DNA of 64,000 bases from Streptomyces sp. SPB162 (lineage in GTDB: Bacteria; Actinomycetota; Actinomycetes; Streptomycetales; Streptomycetaceae). Numbering within the stretch: the first letter of the stretch is position 1; each line of letters begins with the position of its first letter. The notes under the pieces are model-generated. The model worked only from the letters and a program-made list of their open reading frames with translations. It was not told the origin of the DNA and did not search any database. This document shows positions 35,644 to 44,977 of this stretch, piece by piece. Both the position numbers and the translations under genes were made by a program. The DNA lies in contig NZ_JAQFII010000001.1 in assembly GCF_029504575.1 (NCBI RefSeq), forward strand, positions 3,603,001 through 3,667,000. Direction: 5' to 3'.

Positions 35644-36012
35644 TCACCCGTAGCCGAGCGCGTGCAGCCGTTCGTCGTCGATGCCGAAGTGGTGGGCGAT
35701 CTCGTGGACGACCGTCACCTCGGTCTCCGCGACCGCCTCCTCCCGGTCGGCGCACATCCGCAGCGTCGGCCCCCGGTAGATCGTGATCCGGTCCGGCAGC
35801 ACCCCTGCGTACCACTCGCCCCGCTCGGTCAGGGGTGTCCCCTCATAGAGACCGAGCAGATCGGGGTCCTTGGGGTCGGGCTCGTCCTCGACGAATACGG
35901 CGACGTTGTCCATCAGCCGTGTCAGCTCGGCGGGAATCCGGTCGAGCGCTTCGCCGACCAGTTCCTCGAACTCCTCGCGCGTCATCTCCAGCACTCGCCC
36001 ATTGTCGGTCAT
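35644..36012 (-). CDS. Small zincin-type metallopeptidase family protein
   Basis: A 122-residue cytosolic protein with a zincin motif HEIAHHFGI in VVHEIAHHFGIDDERLHALG. Preceding blocks are EEFEELVGEALDRIPAEL and TIYRGPTLRMC. It matches small metallopeptidases (formerly DUF3140/PF06262-like) widespread in actinobacteria. ATG 36012 has GGGAGA about 10-11 nt upstream; the open frame further upstream is not translated by any clear signal. The biological role is unknown. It directly precedes the tRNA-Glu gene on the opposite strand. Confidence 0.82.
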   Translation of the reverse strand: MTDNGRVLEMTREEFEELVGEALDRIPAELTRLMDNVAVFVEDEPDPKDPDLLGLYEGTPLTERGEWYAGVLPDRITIYRGPTLRMCADREEAVAETEVTVVHEIAHHFGIDDERLHALGYG

Positions 36013-36203
36013 GGGCGGCGGATCTCCCGGTGCGCGGCACCACTTCCGGACCACCTTCCCGGCACCCCCTCCCCCCCACCGCGGCCCGGTCCCCGCCCGC
36101 CCCCGCGACCGGCCGGTAACCGTTTTGGCGATACCCGGCGGCATCCCATATGCTTCTCACGTCCCCGACGGCGCCGAGAGAAGCGCCCAAGGCGGGCCAA
36201 TTA

Positions 36204-36276
36204 GCCCTCATCGTCTAGTGGCCCAGGACGCCGCCCTTTCAAGGCGGTAGCACGGGTTCGAATCCCGTTGGGGGTA
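36204..36276 (+). tRNA. tRNA-Glu (anticodon UUC)
   Basis: A 73-nt cloverleaf with T-arm ACGGGTTCGAATCCCGT and an anticodon loop CUUUCAA, giving UUC. It begins a cluster of three tRNA genes on the plus strand. Confidence 0.93.
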
Positions 36277-36314
36277 CGCTTTACCGTGTGTGAGACTCGT
36301 CTTACACATAGCTA

Positions 36315-36389
36315 GGTCCTGTGGAGCAGTTTGGAGTGCTCGCCACCCTGTCAAGGTGGAGGCCGCGGGTTCAAATCCCGTCAGGACCG
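36315..36389 (+). tRNA. tRNA-Asp (anticodon GUC), copy 1
   Basis: A 75-nt cloverleaf with acceptor GGTCCTG/CAGGACC, anticodon loop CUGUCAA and T-arm GCGGGTTCAAATCCCGT. It is identical to the copy at 40946. Confidence 0.95.
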
Positions 36390-36393
36390 CTGC

Positions 36394-36467
36394 GGCTGGG
36401 TAGCTCAGTTGGTACGAGCGACCGCCTGAAAAGCGGTAGGTCGCCGGTTCGACCCCGGCCCCAGCCA
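36394..36467 (+). tRNA. tRNA-Phe (anticodon GAA)
   Basis: A 74-nt cloverleaf with acceptor GGCTGGG/CCCAGCC, anticodon loop CUGAAAA and T-arm CCGGTTCGACCCCGG. It is only 4 bases after tRNA-Asp, so both are likely in one transcript. Confidence 0.94.
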
Positions 36468-36473
36468 CCGCAC

Positions 36474-36507
36474 GACGAAGGCCCCGTCTCCGGACGGGGC
36501 CTTCGTC
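36474..36507 (+). terminator. Terminator after the tRNA cluster
   Basis: A 15-bp perfect stem (36474-36488 with 36493-36507) with a 4-nt loop, right after tRNA-Phe. The following CGTTCCCC has few Ts. GTCGTTCCCCGG-like repeats follow. Confidence 0.85.
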
Positions 36508-36580
36508 GTTCCCCGGTTTGTCGTTCCCCGGTTCGTCGTCATCCCGAGGCCTTCGTCGTCCCCGGGCATTCGTCGTTCCT
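36508..36580. repeat. Short imperfect repeats after the tRNA terminator
   Basis: GTCGTTCCCCGG-type units recur three to four times (36505, 36522 and with variation to 36575). They look like decayed copies of the terminator's 3' arm. Confidence 0.5.
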
Positions 36581-36779
36581 CAGGACCTTCGGCCGGTGTC
36601 CGATGCGTCACACTCCCCGGCCCCGGACCCGCGCCGGGCACCCCCGCGGATAGACCCGGATTCAACGACTTTCGCCGGATCTCCCGCTCGACCGCGCGCC
36701 GCCCCCGGGTCGAGCCCGGCTCGCACCGCCGCGAAATGATTCGCGGACTCTTCGAACCGGGTGCGATCCTGGGGGCCGT

Positions 36780-39700
36780 ATGTCTACCCAGCCTGCTTCC
36801 GCCTCCAGTGCCGCCGGCCAGCCCGGCCCCGCCACCCTCGCCGACCTGGGATCCCGTCTCTCCGCACTGTCGCTCCGCGACGAAGTGCGGCTCGGCCGCC
36901 GTCTCGAAGGCGCCCGCCGGATCCGCAAGACCGAAGCCCGCGCGGCGGTGCTGGCGGAGATCGCCGGCCAGATCGAGCAGGGCGAGGCGCGGGTGGAGCG
37001 CCGGCGCGCCGCCGTGCCCACGATCACGTATCCCGAGCAGTTGCCGGTCAGCCAGAAGAAGGACGAGATCCTGGCGGCCGTCCGCGATCACCAGGTCGTG
37101 ATCGTCGCGGGGGAGACCGGTTCCGGCAAGACCACCCAGATCCCCAAGATCTGCCTGGAGCTGGGGCGCGGGGTGCGAGGCCTCATCGGCCATACGCAGC
37201 CACGCCGGATCGCGGCCCGCACCGTCGCGGACCGGGTCGCGGAGGAGCTGAACACCCCGCTCGGCGAGGCCGTCGGCTGGAAGGTCCGCTTCACCGACCA
37301 GGTCGGCGACCGCACCCTGGTCAAGCTGATGACCGACGGCATCATGCTCGCGGAGATCCAGACCGACCGCGAGCTGCTGCAGTACGACACGATCATCATC
37401 GACGAGGCGCACGAGCGCAGCCTCAACATCGACTTCATCCTGGGCTACCTCGCCCAGCTGCTCCCCCGCCGCCCCGACCTCAAGGTGATCATCACCTCGG
37501 CCACCATCGACCCCGCGCGCTTCTCCCGGCACTTCGGGGACGCCCCGGTCGTCGAGGTGAGCGGGCGGACGTTCCCGGTGGAGGTCCGCTACCGGCCGCT
37601 GCTCGCCGAAGAGGGCGATGACGACGACCGCGACCAGGTCACCGCGATCTGCGACGCGGCGGAGGAGCTGCAGCGCGAGGGGCCGGGCGACATCCTGGTC
37701 TTCCTCTCCGGCGAACGGGAGATCCGCGACACCGCGGACGCGCTCAACAAGCTGAACCTGCGCTCCACGGAGGTGCTGCCGCTGTACGCGCGGCTCTCCT
37801 CCGCCGAGCAGCACCGGGTCTTCCAGAAGCACGCCGGCCGCCGCATCGTGCTGGCCACGAACGTCGCCGAGACGTCCCTGACCGTGCCCGGCATCCGGTA
37901 CGTGATCGACCCGGGCAACGCCCGCATCTCCCGCTACAGCCACCGCACCAAGGTGCAGCGGCTGCCGATCGAGGCGATCTCGCAGGCCAGCGCCAACCAG
38001 CGCAAGGGACGTTGCGGGCGTACCTCGGACGGCATCTGCGTACGGCTGTACTCCGAGGAGGACTTCGAGTCCCGGCCGGAGTTCACCGACGCGGAGATCC
38101 TGCGGACCAACCTGGCGTCCGTCATCCTGCAGATGACGGCGGCCGGCCTCGGCGACATCGCCAGGTTCCCCTTCATCGACCCGCCGGACAGCCGTCACAT
38201 CAAGGACGGCGTCCAGCTCCTGGAGGAGCTCGGCGCGCTCGACCCGAAGGAGAAGGACCACCAGAAGCGGCTGACCCCGCTGGGCCGCAAGCTGGCCCAG
38301 CTGCCGGTCGACCCGCGGCTCGCCAGGATGGTGCTGGAGGCCGACCGCAACGGCTGTGTCCGTGAGGTCATGGTGATCGCGGCCGCGCTGTCGATCCAGG
38401 ACCCGCGTGAGCGGCCCGCGGAGAAGAAGCAGCAGTCGGACGAGAAGCACCGCCGGTTCGCCGACGAGACCAGCGACTTCCTGGCGTACCTGAACCTGTG
38501 GCGCTACGTGCGCGAGCAGCAGAAGGAACTGTCGTCCTCCGCGTTCCGCCGGATGTGCCGGTCGGAGTACCTGAACTACCTGCGGATCCGCGAGTGGCAG
38601 GACATCTACAGCCAGCTGCGCTCGGTCGCCAAGACCATGGGCATCCATCTGGAGGAGAAGGAGAGCGACGCGGCTCCCGACTCCCAGCGGCTGCACTCGT
38701 CGCTGCTGGCCGGGCTGCTGTCGCACCTGGGTCTCAAGGACACCGACAAGAACGAGTACCTGGGCGCCCGCAGCGCCAAGTTCGCGATCTTCCCCGGTTC
38801 TGCGCTGTTCAAGAAGCCGCCGCGCTGGATCATGTCGGCCGAGCTGGTGGAGACCTCGCGGCTGTGGGCGCGGGTCAACGCGAAGATCGAGCCGGAGTGG
38901 GTCGAGCCGCTCGCGCAGCACCTGGTGAAGCGCACCTACAGCGAGCCGCACTGGGAGAAGGACCAGGCCGCGGTGATGGCGTTCGAGCGGGTGACGCTGT
39001 ACGGCGTGCCGATCGTCGCGCAGCGCAAGGTGAATTACGGACGGATCGACGCAGAGGTCTCACGGGATCTGTTCATCCGCAACGCGCTGGTCGAGGGCGA
39101 CTGGCGTACCCATCACCAGTTCTTCCACGACAACCGCAAGCTGCTCGGTGAGGTCGAGGAGCTCGAACACCGGGCCCGCCGCCGGGACATCATGGTCGAC
39201 GACGAGACGCTCTTCGACTTCTACGATCAGAAGCTGCCTCAGGACGTCGTATCCGGCGCCCACTTCGACTCCTGGTGGAAGCAGAAGCGCCGGGACGAAC
39301 CAGAACTGCTCAACTTCGAGCAGTCCATGCTGATCAACGAGGCCGCCCAGACCGTCACCAAGGACGACTACCCGGACTCCTGGCGCCAGGGGCGGCTCAA
39401 GTTCAAGGTGACGTACCAGTTCGAGCCGGGGGCGGACGCCGACGGCGTGACCGTCCACATCCCGCTCCAGGTGCTCAACCAGGTCACCCCCGACGGCTTC
39501 GACTGGCAGATCCCGGGCCTGCGCGAGGAGGTCGTTACCGAGTTGATCCGGTCGCTCCCCAAGCCGATCCGCCGCCACTACGTCCCCGCGCCGAACTACG
39601 CGAAGGCGTTCCTCGACCGGGTGGTGCCGGTCCAGGAGCCGCTGCCCGACACGCTCGCCCGCGAGCTGCAGCGGATGGTCGGCGTCCGGATGGACGTCGA

Positions 39701-40739
39701 GGACTTCGACCTCGGCAAGGTCCCCGACCACCTGAAGATCACCTTCCGGGTGATCGACGAGCGCGGTCGCAAACTCGCCGAGGACAAGGACCTGGAGGCG
39801 CTGACCCTGCGGCTCAAGCCGAAGACGCGCGAGGTGATCTCCAAGGCCGCCGACGCCATCGGCATCGAGCAGCGCACGGGCCTGACCCAGTGGACCGTCG
39901 GCAGCCTGCCGCGCACCTTCGAGACCCGGCGGGGCGGCCAGCCCGTGAAGGCGTACCCCGCGCTGGTCGACGAGGGCGCGAGCGTCGGCGTGCGGCTCTT
40001 CGACACCGAGGCCGAGCAGAGCGCCGCGATGTGGGCAGGCACGCGGCGGCTGATCCTGCTCAACATCCCCTCGAACCCGTCGAAGTTCGCCCAGGGCCGG
40101 CTGAACAACGAGGCCAAGCTGGCGCTCTCGCGCAATCCGCACGGCAGCATCCAGGCGCTCTTCGACGACTGCGTCACCGCCGCCGCCGACCAGCTGATCG
40201 CCGCGCACGGCGGCCCGGCGTGGGACGAGGAATCGTTCCGCAAGCTCTTCGACAAGGTCCGCACCGACCTGGTCGACCTGACCGTGAAGACCGTGAGCCG
40301 GGTCCAGCAGGTGCTGGCCGCCTGGCAGGCCTGTGAACGCCGCCTGAAGGCCACCACGAGCCTCGTCCTGATCGCGAACCTGGCGGACGTCAAGGAGCAG
40401 CTGGCGGCCCTCGTACCGGCCGGCTTCGTGACCACCACGGGCCTGCGGCGGCTGCCCGACCTCATGCGGTACCTGGTGGCGGTCGACCGCCGGCTCCAGC
40501 AGATGCCCACCAACGTCCAGCGGGACACCATGCGCATGGAGAAGGTCCAGGAGATCCAGCGCGAGTACGCGGAGCTGCTGGCGTCCCGGCCGGCCGGGCG
40601 CCCGGTTCCGGACAAGGTTCGGGACATTCGCTGGCTGATCGAGGAGCTGCGCGTCAGCTACTTCGCGCACGCGCTGGGCACCTCGCAGCCCGTCTCCGAC
40701 AAGCGCATCTTCAAGGTGCTGGACGAGGCCTGGGGCTGA
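36780..40739 (+). CDS. hrpA: ATP-dependent RNA helicase HrpA (DEAH-box)
   Basis: A 1319-residue DEAH-box helicase similar in length to E. coli HrpA, acting on mRNA processing and rescue of collided ribosomes. Key motifs are Walker A GETGSGKTTQIPK (about 115-127), the DEAH box in IIIDEAHERSLNIDFIL, SAT in ITSATID, and QRKGRCGRTSDGICVRLY. The C-terminal half carries the HrpA-specific domain that makes the family long. ATG 36780 has GGGGGCCGT upstream and the first 25 residues are Ala/Ser-rich. It is flanked on both sides by identical tRNA-Asp genes and is transcribed with them. Confidence 0.95.
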   Translation: MSTQPASASSAAGQPGPATLADLGSRLSALSLRDEVRLGRRLEGARRIRKTEARAAVLAEIAGQIEQGEARVERRRAAVPTITYPEQLPVSQKKDEILAAVRDHQVVIVAGETGSGKTTQIPKICLELGRGVRGLIGHTQPRRIAARTVADRVAEELNTPLGEAVGWKVRFTDQVGDRTLVKLMTDGIMLAEIQTDRELLQYDTIIIDEAHERSLNIDFILGYLAQLLPRRPDLKVIITSATIDPARFSRHFGDAPVVEVSGRTFPVEVRYRPLLAEEGDDDDRDQVTAICDAAEELQREGPGDILVFLSGEREIRDTADALNKLNLRSTEVLPLYARLSSAEQHRVFQKHAGRRIVLATNVAETSLTVPGIRYVIDPGNARISRYSHRTKVQRLPIEAISQASANQRKGRCGRTSDGICVRLYSEEDFESRPEFTDAEILRTNLASVILQMTAAGLGDIARFPFIDPPDSRHIKDGVQLLEELGALDPKEKDHQKRLTPLGRKLAQLPVDPRLARMVLEADRNGCVREVMVIAAALSIQDPRERPAEKKQQSDEKHRRFADETSDFLAYLNLWRYVREQQKELSSSAFRRMCRSEYLNYLRIREWQDIYSQLRSVAKTMGIHLEEKESDAAPDSQRLHSSLLAGLLSHLGLKDTDKNEYLGARSAKFAIFPGSALFKKPPRWIMSAELVETSRLWARVNAKIEPEWVEPLAQHLVKRTYSEPHWEKDQAAVMAFERVTLYGVPIVAQRKVNYGRIDAEVSRDLFIRNALVEGDWRTHHQFFHDNRKLLGEVEELEHRARRRDIMVDDETLFDFYDQKLPQDVVSGAHFDSWWKQKRRDEPELLNFEQSMLINEAAQTVTKDDYPDSWRQGRLKFKVTYQFEPGADADGVTVHIPLQVLNQVTPDGFDWQIPGLREEVVTELIRSLPKPIRRHYVPAPNYAKAFLDRVVPVQEPLPDTLARELQRMVGVRMDVEDFDLGKVPDHLKITFRVIDERGRKLAEDKDLEALTLRLKPKTREVISKAADAIGIEQRTGLTQWTVGSLPRTFETRRGGQPVKAYPALVDEGASVGVRLFDTEAEQSAAMWAGTRRLILLNIPSNPSKFAQGRLNNEAKLALSRNPHGSIQALFDDCVTAAADQLIAAHGGPAWDEESFRKLFDKVRTDLVDLTVKTVSRVQQVLAAWQACERRLKATTSLVLIANLADVKEQLAALVPAGFVTTTGLRRLPDLMRYLVAVDRRLQQMPTNVQRDTMRMEKVQEIQREYAELLASRPAGRPVPDKVRDIRWLIEELRVSYFAHALGTSQPVSDKRIFKVLDEAWG

Positions 40740-40807
40740 CGGTCCGGGTCACGGGGGCGGGCGGGCCGTCCGGCCGGGGGACGCTCCGCCGGGGGCCGTC
40801 GGCCGCG

Positions 40808-40858
40808 CCCGGTGCGGGTCCGGTGCCGGTCCGGTGCCGGTCCGGTGCCGGTCCGGGG
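40808..40858. repeat. Direct repeats of GGTGCCGGTCC
   Basis: An 11-bp unit (GGTGCCGGTCC) repeats about four times just before the promoter of the second tRNA-Asp. A replication-slippage product. Confidence 0.75.
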
Positions 40859-40875
40859 ACGTGCCTCCGAACGAG

Positions 40876-40906
40876 TTCGACCCCACCCCCTGACCTGCTG
40901 TACAGT
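40876..40906 (+). promoter_or_regulatory. Putative tRNA-Asp promoter
   Basis: A weak -35 (TTCGAC, 40876-40881) and a -10 (TACAGT, 40901-40906) are spaced 19 bp apart. The tRNA begins about 40 nt further on. Confidence 0.4.
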
Positions 40907-40945
40907 CTCACTCGCAGCGCAGGAAGGTTCAGCGCCGCAAAGCCT

Positions 40946-41020
40946 GGTCCTGTGGAGCAGTTTGGAGTGCTCGCCACCCTGTCAAGGTGGAGGCCGCGGG
41001 TTCAAATCCCGTCAGGACCG
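40946..41020 (+). tRNA. tRNA-Asp (anticodon GUC), copy 2
   Basis: Identical in sequence to the copy at 36315-36389. The two copies flank hrpA as direct repeats of 75 bases. Confidence 0.95.
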
Positions 41021-41029
41021 CATTATCGA

Positions 41030-41060
41030 GAGGCCCGGATCCCTTGTGGATCCGGGCCTC
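41030..41060 (+). terminator. Terminator after tRNA-Asp copy 2
   Basis: GAGGCCCGGATCC (41030-41042) pairs perfectly with 41048-41060. It follows the tRNA by 9 bases. Confidence 0.85.
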
Positions 41061-41196
41061 TCGCGTTGCGGCCGGTCCGCGCCGCCCGCCCGTCCACACC
41101 CCCCGACCCGCCCCCGTTCCGCTCCCGTTTCGCCCCAGCGGGCGGGGCTGTGCGCCGTCTTGACGGGTCCCGGCGGCCGCCGGTACGCCTTGCGGT

Positions 41197-41379
41197 ATGA
41201 CGTCGACTCCCAGGCACGAGACGAGGGCGCTGCTCCGTGCCCACCTGGCGGCCGCGTCGGGTAGCAGGCACCTCACCCGACACTGCGTCACCTGCCACCG
41301 CCTGTTGCGCCTTGCCCTCCTGAGGCCCGATCCCCCATTACCGCAAGGATCTGAGCACCCACAAGACCCGTGCATGTGA
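41197..41379 (+). CDS. Small CxxCH protein, DUF6274-like
   Basis: Sixty residues from ATG 41197, basic, with a single cysteine motif HCVTCHRLLRLA in the middle (C-x-x-C-H). The N-terminus RHETRALLRAHLAAASG is what I recall from the streptomycete DUF6274 family; this is recollection, not a search. No ribosome binding site is present, so a leaderless or weak start is likely. Codon bias fits a gene. The Pro-rich C-terminal 20 residues look less conserved, so the true end or frame may differ. Confidence 0.5.
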   Translation: MTSTPRHETRALLRAHLAAASGSRHLTRHCVTCHRLLRLALLRPDPPLPQGSEHPQDPCM

Positions 41380-41816
41380 CGGGCGTCACTCAAAGATTTC
41401 CAAGACGTGGGGAACTGGACCCCCTTCTGGAGGGTGTCAATTTAATATGTGCAATTGCACCCGTGCCCGATCTGCCCGCGATGCGCACCGGACGGCAGCG
41501 ACAGGTCCGCGCAAGATGGCCACAAGACTCCACAGCGGACCCCACAGAGACGCTCGCGCCACGCCGGCGGGCAGTCGGCGCAACTGCCCCCGAAAGCCCC
41601 GCAACGTCCCGCAACGCCTCCGCAGCACGGCCCCCAGCGCCCCTCAAGGGCCCCTGGGGGCACAAAAAAGATCGCATCGGACCCGGCGGAGTCCGATGCG
41701 ATCTCTGTGTCCTTGTGGCGTCCCCGATGGGGGCAGGGAGCCCGTGGAACGGTGGAGCAGGTGACTTATGGGGTGGGGGCCCCAAAAGTCGGCCCTAAAG
41801 GGCATGTAAGGGCTTG
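41380..41816. other. Intergenic region with an AT-rich patch and palindrome
   Basis: No gene is supported here. It holds an AT-rich patch (41436-41460) with the 12-bp perfect palindrome GTGCAATTGCAC (41449-41460) and, to the right, the bldC terminator. Short frames lack ribosome binding sites and codon bias. Confidence 0.5.
41664..41703 (-). terminator. Terminator of bldC
   Basis: GATCGCATCGGAC (41670-41682) pairs perfectly with 41691-41703 and is followed by a run of six T on the minus strand (complement of 41664-41669). It lies about 110 nt after the bldC stop. Confidence 0.92.
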
Positions 41817-42023
41817 TCAGGCCTCGCTGCGCTGCTGCGGAATGCCCGCCAGAAGTGCGCGGACCTCCGCCTCGCGGTAGCGGCGGTGCCCGCCGAGCGT
41901 GCGGATGGACGTGAGCTTCCCAGCCTTGGCCCACCGCGTGACCGTCTTCGGGTCCACGCGGAACATCGTGGCGACCTCAGCGGGGGTCAGCAGCGGCTCG
42001 GCATCAGGGGTGCGAGCGGTCAT
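41817..42023 (-). CDS. bldC: Developmental regulator BldC (MerR-type HTH)
   Basis: A 68-residue DNA-binding protein needed for normal timing of aerial development and secondary metabolism in Streptomyces. It has an N-terminal winged helix with LLTPAEVATMFRVDPKTVTR and the MerR-like wing SIRTLGGHRRYR, and no effector domain, as known for BldC. ATG 42023 is preceded by GAGGAGG. Its size and sequence match the family nearly perfectly. A strong terminator follows and a long AT-richer upstream region precedes it. Confidence 0.97.
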   Translation of the reverse strand: MTARTPDAEPLLTPAEVATMFRVDPKTVTRWAKAGKLTSIRTLGGHRRYREAEVRALLAGIPQQRSEA

Positions 42024-42580
42024 GAGCGGCCTCCTCGAGAGAACCGAACCAGCGCGGTTCTACCTCTAAATTCTGCACCTTGACCCGTGTTGCCCGAAAT
42101 GGCGGACGCGGGCCGAGTCGGTAATAGGACGAACGGCTTGTCCTCGGCACTACAACTACACCATCCGTCCAGCCTCGTCGGCCAAACCGATGGAATTGCC
42201 CTCTCAGGGGTTCAAGCTCTACGGAAGCCGATGGACCATGCCATAACGGACAGTCACTCCAGAGTGACGATCAGTCACAGCTGGATCACCAGCCCCATCC
42301 CCACCCTCAAGATATGCAATACCGGACAACCCACCCATTGCTGGACGGAACCAGCTCTTCCAGGACTCGTTGTCCCATATTGGCACGACCGGTAGGGATG
42401 TCCGCAAGAGTCCCCTTACGTGCTCTCCGTCACGCTTGAGCCAATGGCCCGGATCGGGACCATCGTCCCGGGCAGGCCCACGGCCCCTCGTCCGGCCTCG
42501 TGGGGTGCCTCTGACGGCGCGTCGGCAGCCGCCGGGATCCGCACACCGGTGTCGGGCCGCCGGGGCTCGCCCCCCGAGGG
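42024..42580. other. Upstream region of bldC; no gene seen
   Basis: About 560 bases, lower in GC than neighbours. It contains a short inverted repeat GTCACT...AGTGAC (about 42248-42265) and, next to bldC, GAACC...GGTTC (42041-42060). The bldC promoter must lie here. No coding frame has codon bias. Confidence 0.5.
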
Positions 42581-43426
42581 TCAGCTGGCGAACTGCAGCT
42601 CGCGGATGGTCCGCCAGCGCTCGGTGAGCCGCTCGTACGCCTCGGAGGCCGCGGCCCCCGAGCCGTCCTTGAGCGCGGCGAGACCCTCGGCCACGTCGGC
42701 AGCCGAGCGGTCCTCCGCGAGATCGGCCTCGGGGATCGCGTGCACCAGGCCGCCGTAATCCAGCTCGACCAGGGAGCGCGGGTGGAACTCCTCCAGCCAG
42801 CGGCCCACGTCGATCAGGCCGTCGATCAGCGGGCCTTCCTCCAACGCGTCCTTGAGCACCCGCAGTCCGCGCGCCACCCGGCGGCGGGCCTGCACCATCG
42901 GCGTCCGGTACCGCATCAGCGGCTCCTTGGCCTCGCCGAGCCCGGCCGGCTCGTACTCGCGCTCGTCATCGCCGAACAGGGCGAACCAGCGCATCGGCAC
43001 GTGCCACGTCGCGGAGCGGATCCACGGCCGGGCGTCCGGGTTGCGCTCCCGCCACGCCTCGTGGTCCGCCTCCGCCTGGGCGCGCACCACGGCGGGCAGC
43101 ACGGCGTCCAGCAGGACCTCTGGCAGCTCCTCGGCGAGGGCGTCCAGCGCCAGCCAGCCGCGCAGCCGGGTACGCCAGGGGCAGATGTGCGTCACGCCGT
43201 TGACGACGGCCACGAAGGCGTCGCGACTCTCGTGCACCGGGACGGCCACCGGCGGGACGGGCAGCAGGTCGGCCAGCGACTGCCGCAGCTCGTCCTGTGC
43301 GGTCCGCACCTCGCCCGCGGCCGCGTAGCGGTTCCAGTGGGTGCGTTCGGGTTCGGGGAACGCCGCCAGCGGCTCGTAGACCCGCAGATACGCCGCGTAC
43401 GGGACCAGCACCGACGACAAGCCCAC
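42581..43426 (-). CDS. Conserved hypothetical protein next to bldC
   Basis: A 281-residue soluble, acidic protein from GTG 43426 with GAGGGAG upstream at about 8 nt. Regular helical character is visible; distinctive segments are LVPYAAYLRVYEPLAAFPEP, WHVPMRWFALFGDDERE and HPRSLVELDYGGLVHAIPE. There are no signal peptide, transmembrane or recognisable catalytic motifs. In streptomycetes an orthologue sits between bldC and vdh, so it is part of the conserved core, but its role is unknown to me. Confidence 0.8.
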   Translation of the reverse strand: MGLSSVLVPYAAYLRVYEPLAAFPEPERTHWNRYAAAGEVRTAQDELRQSLADLLPVPPVAVPVHESRDAFVAVVNGVTHICPWRTRLRGWLALDALAEELPEVLLDAVLPAVVRAQAEADHEAWRERNPDARPWIRSATWHVPMRWFALFGDDEREYEPAGLGEAKEPLMRYRTPMVQARRRVARGLRVLKDALEEGPLIDGLIDVGRWLEEFHPRSLVELDYGGLVHAIPEADLAEDRSAADVAEGLAALKDGSGAAASEAYERLTERWRTIRELQFAS

Positions 43427-43823
43427 ACCCGCTCCCTCGTGACCGGCTCTCACCCGAATCGTCCCACGCTCCGGCCCCCGGTGGGGGTGATCCACAGCAC
43501 TGTGCCCGACCGGCTTGTTCTCTCGGTCCGGTCGGGCTCGTTCCGCCGGTACGAACCCGACCGCGGACCGACCACGGACCGACCACGGACCGATGCGTTC
43601 CGGCCGGATGGAACGGCACGTTCCGGACCTTCGGCCGCAAACACGCAGCCCACGGGGGACGGATGGGGGACGGATGAAGGACGTACGGTGCGCAGCGGAG
43701 GCCGTTCGCGATCAATCGGTCGGGCCCTACGGCCGTGCGGGTCGCCTGCGGGCAATACGCTTGCGCCAACCGGCCCTCCCCACCCGCACGGAGGGCAACC
43801 TCTGGACTGCAGGAGTCACCACC
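43427..43823. other. Divergent upstream region with tandem repeat
   Basis: About 400 bases between divergent genes. An 11-bp unit CGGACCGACCA repeats three times (43564-43593). Promoters for the hypothetical gene and vdh are expected; no clear hexamers stand out. Confidence 0.5.
43564..43593. repeat. Three copies of an 11-bp repeat
   Basis: CGGACCGACCA at 43564 and 43575, then CGGACCGA at 43586. Confidence 0.8.
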
Positions 43824-44936
43824 GTGACCGACGTTCTTCAGACTTCCAGCGTCGTCTCCAAACTGTTCCGGTCGGAACAGGGCGGACACGAGCAAGTCGT
43901 CTTCTGCCAGGACCGTGCGAGCGGCCTCAAGGCCGTCATCGCGCTCCACTCCACCGCTCTGGGCCCGGCCCTCGGCGGTACCCGCTTCTACGACTACGCG
44001 ACCGACGAAGAGGCCGCGCTCGACGCCCTGAACCTCTCCCGCGGCATGTCGTACAAGAACGCCCTGGCCGGTCTCGACCACGGTGGCGGCAAGGCCGTGA
44101 TCATCGGTGACCCGGAAGCGATCAAGAGCGAAGACCTGCTGCTCGCCTACGGTCGTTTCGTGGCCTCCCTCGGTGGCCGTTACGTCACCGCCTGCGACGT
44201 CGGCACCTACGTGGCCGACATGGACGTCGTCGCCCGCGAGAACCGCTGGACGACCGGCCGCTCCCCCGAGAACGGCGGCGCCGGCGACTCCTCCGTACTG
44301 ACCGCCTTCGGCGTCTTCCAGGGCATGCGCGCCGCCGCCCGCAGCCAGTGGGGTGAACCGACGCTGCGCGGCCGGCGGGTCGGCATCGCCGGCGTCGGCA
44401 AGGTCGGCCACCACCTGGTGGAGCACCTGATCGAGGACGGTGCCGAGGTCGTGATCACCGACGTTCGCGCCGAGGCCGTCGACCGGATCCGTGCCCGCCA
44501 CCCGCAGATCAGCGCCGTCACCGACGCCGACGTCCTGATCCGCACCCCGCTCGACGTCTACGCGCCCTGCGCGCTCGGCGGCGCGCTGAACGACGAGACC
44601 GTGCCGGCCCTCACCGCCACCATCGTGTGCGGCGCGGCCAACAACCAGCTCGCCCACCCCGGCGTCGAGAAGGACCTCGCCGACCGCGGGATCCTCTACG
44701 CGCCCGACTACGTGGTGAACGCCGGTGGCGTGATCCAGGTCGCGGATGAGCTGCATGGCTTCGACTTCGACCGGGCCAAGGCCAAGGCAACCAAGATTTT
44801 TGACACGACCGCCGCCATTTTCGATCGCGCGCGGACCGACGGCATCCCGCCGGCCGCCGCCGCGGACCGGCTGGCCGAGCAGCGCATCGCCGACCGGACC
44901 CCGGCCGCCGACTGGCTGCGTCCCGAAGCAGGCTGA
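43824..44936 (+). CDS. vdh: Valine (branched-chain amino acid) dehydrogenase
   Basis: A 370-residue NAD-dependent enzyme that deaminates valine, leucine and isoleucine to 2-oxo acids, feeding branched-chain acyl precursors for polyketides. The N-terminal domain shows [16 protein letters not shown] and the catalytic Lys in [10 protein letters not shown] (about 89-93); the dinucleotide fold shows [12 protein letters not shown]. Length is like known Streptomyces Vdh (about 364). GTG 43824 has AGGAG 8-9 nt upstream. The terminal part [15 protein letters not shown] is the usual helical end. Function is confident. Confidence 0.94.
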   Translation: MTDVLQTSSVVSKLFRSEQGGHEQVVFCQDRASGLKAVIALHSTALGPALGGTRFYDYATDEEAALDALNLSRGMSYKNALAGLDHGGGKAVIIGDPEAIKSEDLLLAYGRFVASLGGRYVTACDVGTYVADMDVVARENRWTTGRSPENGGAGDSSVLTAFGVFQGMRAAARSQWGEPTLRGRRVGIAGVGKVGHHLVEHLIEDGAEVVITDVRAEAVDRIRARHPQISAVTDADVLIRTPLDVYAPCALGGALNDETVPALTATIVCGAANNQLAHPGVEKDLADRGILYAPDYVVNAGGVIQVADELHGFDFDRAKAKATKIFDTTAAIFDRARTDGIPPAAAADRLAEQRIADRTPAADWLRPEAG

Positions 44937-44977
44937 TTCCAGCCACTTACCCGCCGGTCACCCGCCGCTCACCTGGT

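Noticed and set aside
42087..42395. Plus-strand 102-codon frame upstream of bldC
   Set aside because: Codon usage is unlike neighbours, there is no ribosome binding site and no domain; the region is more likely regulatory.
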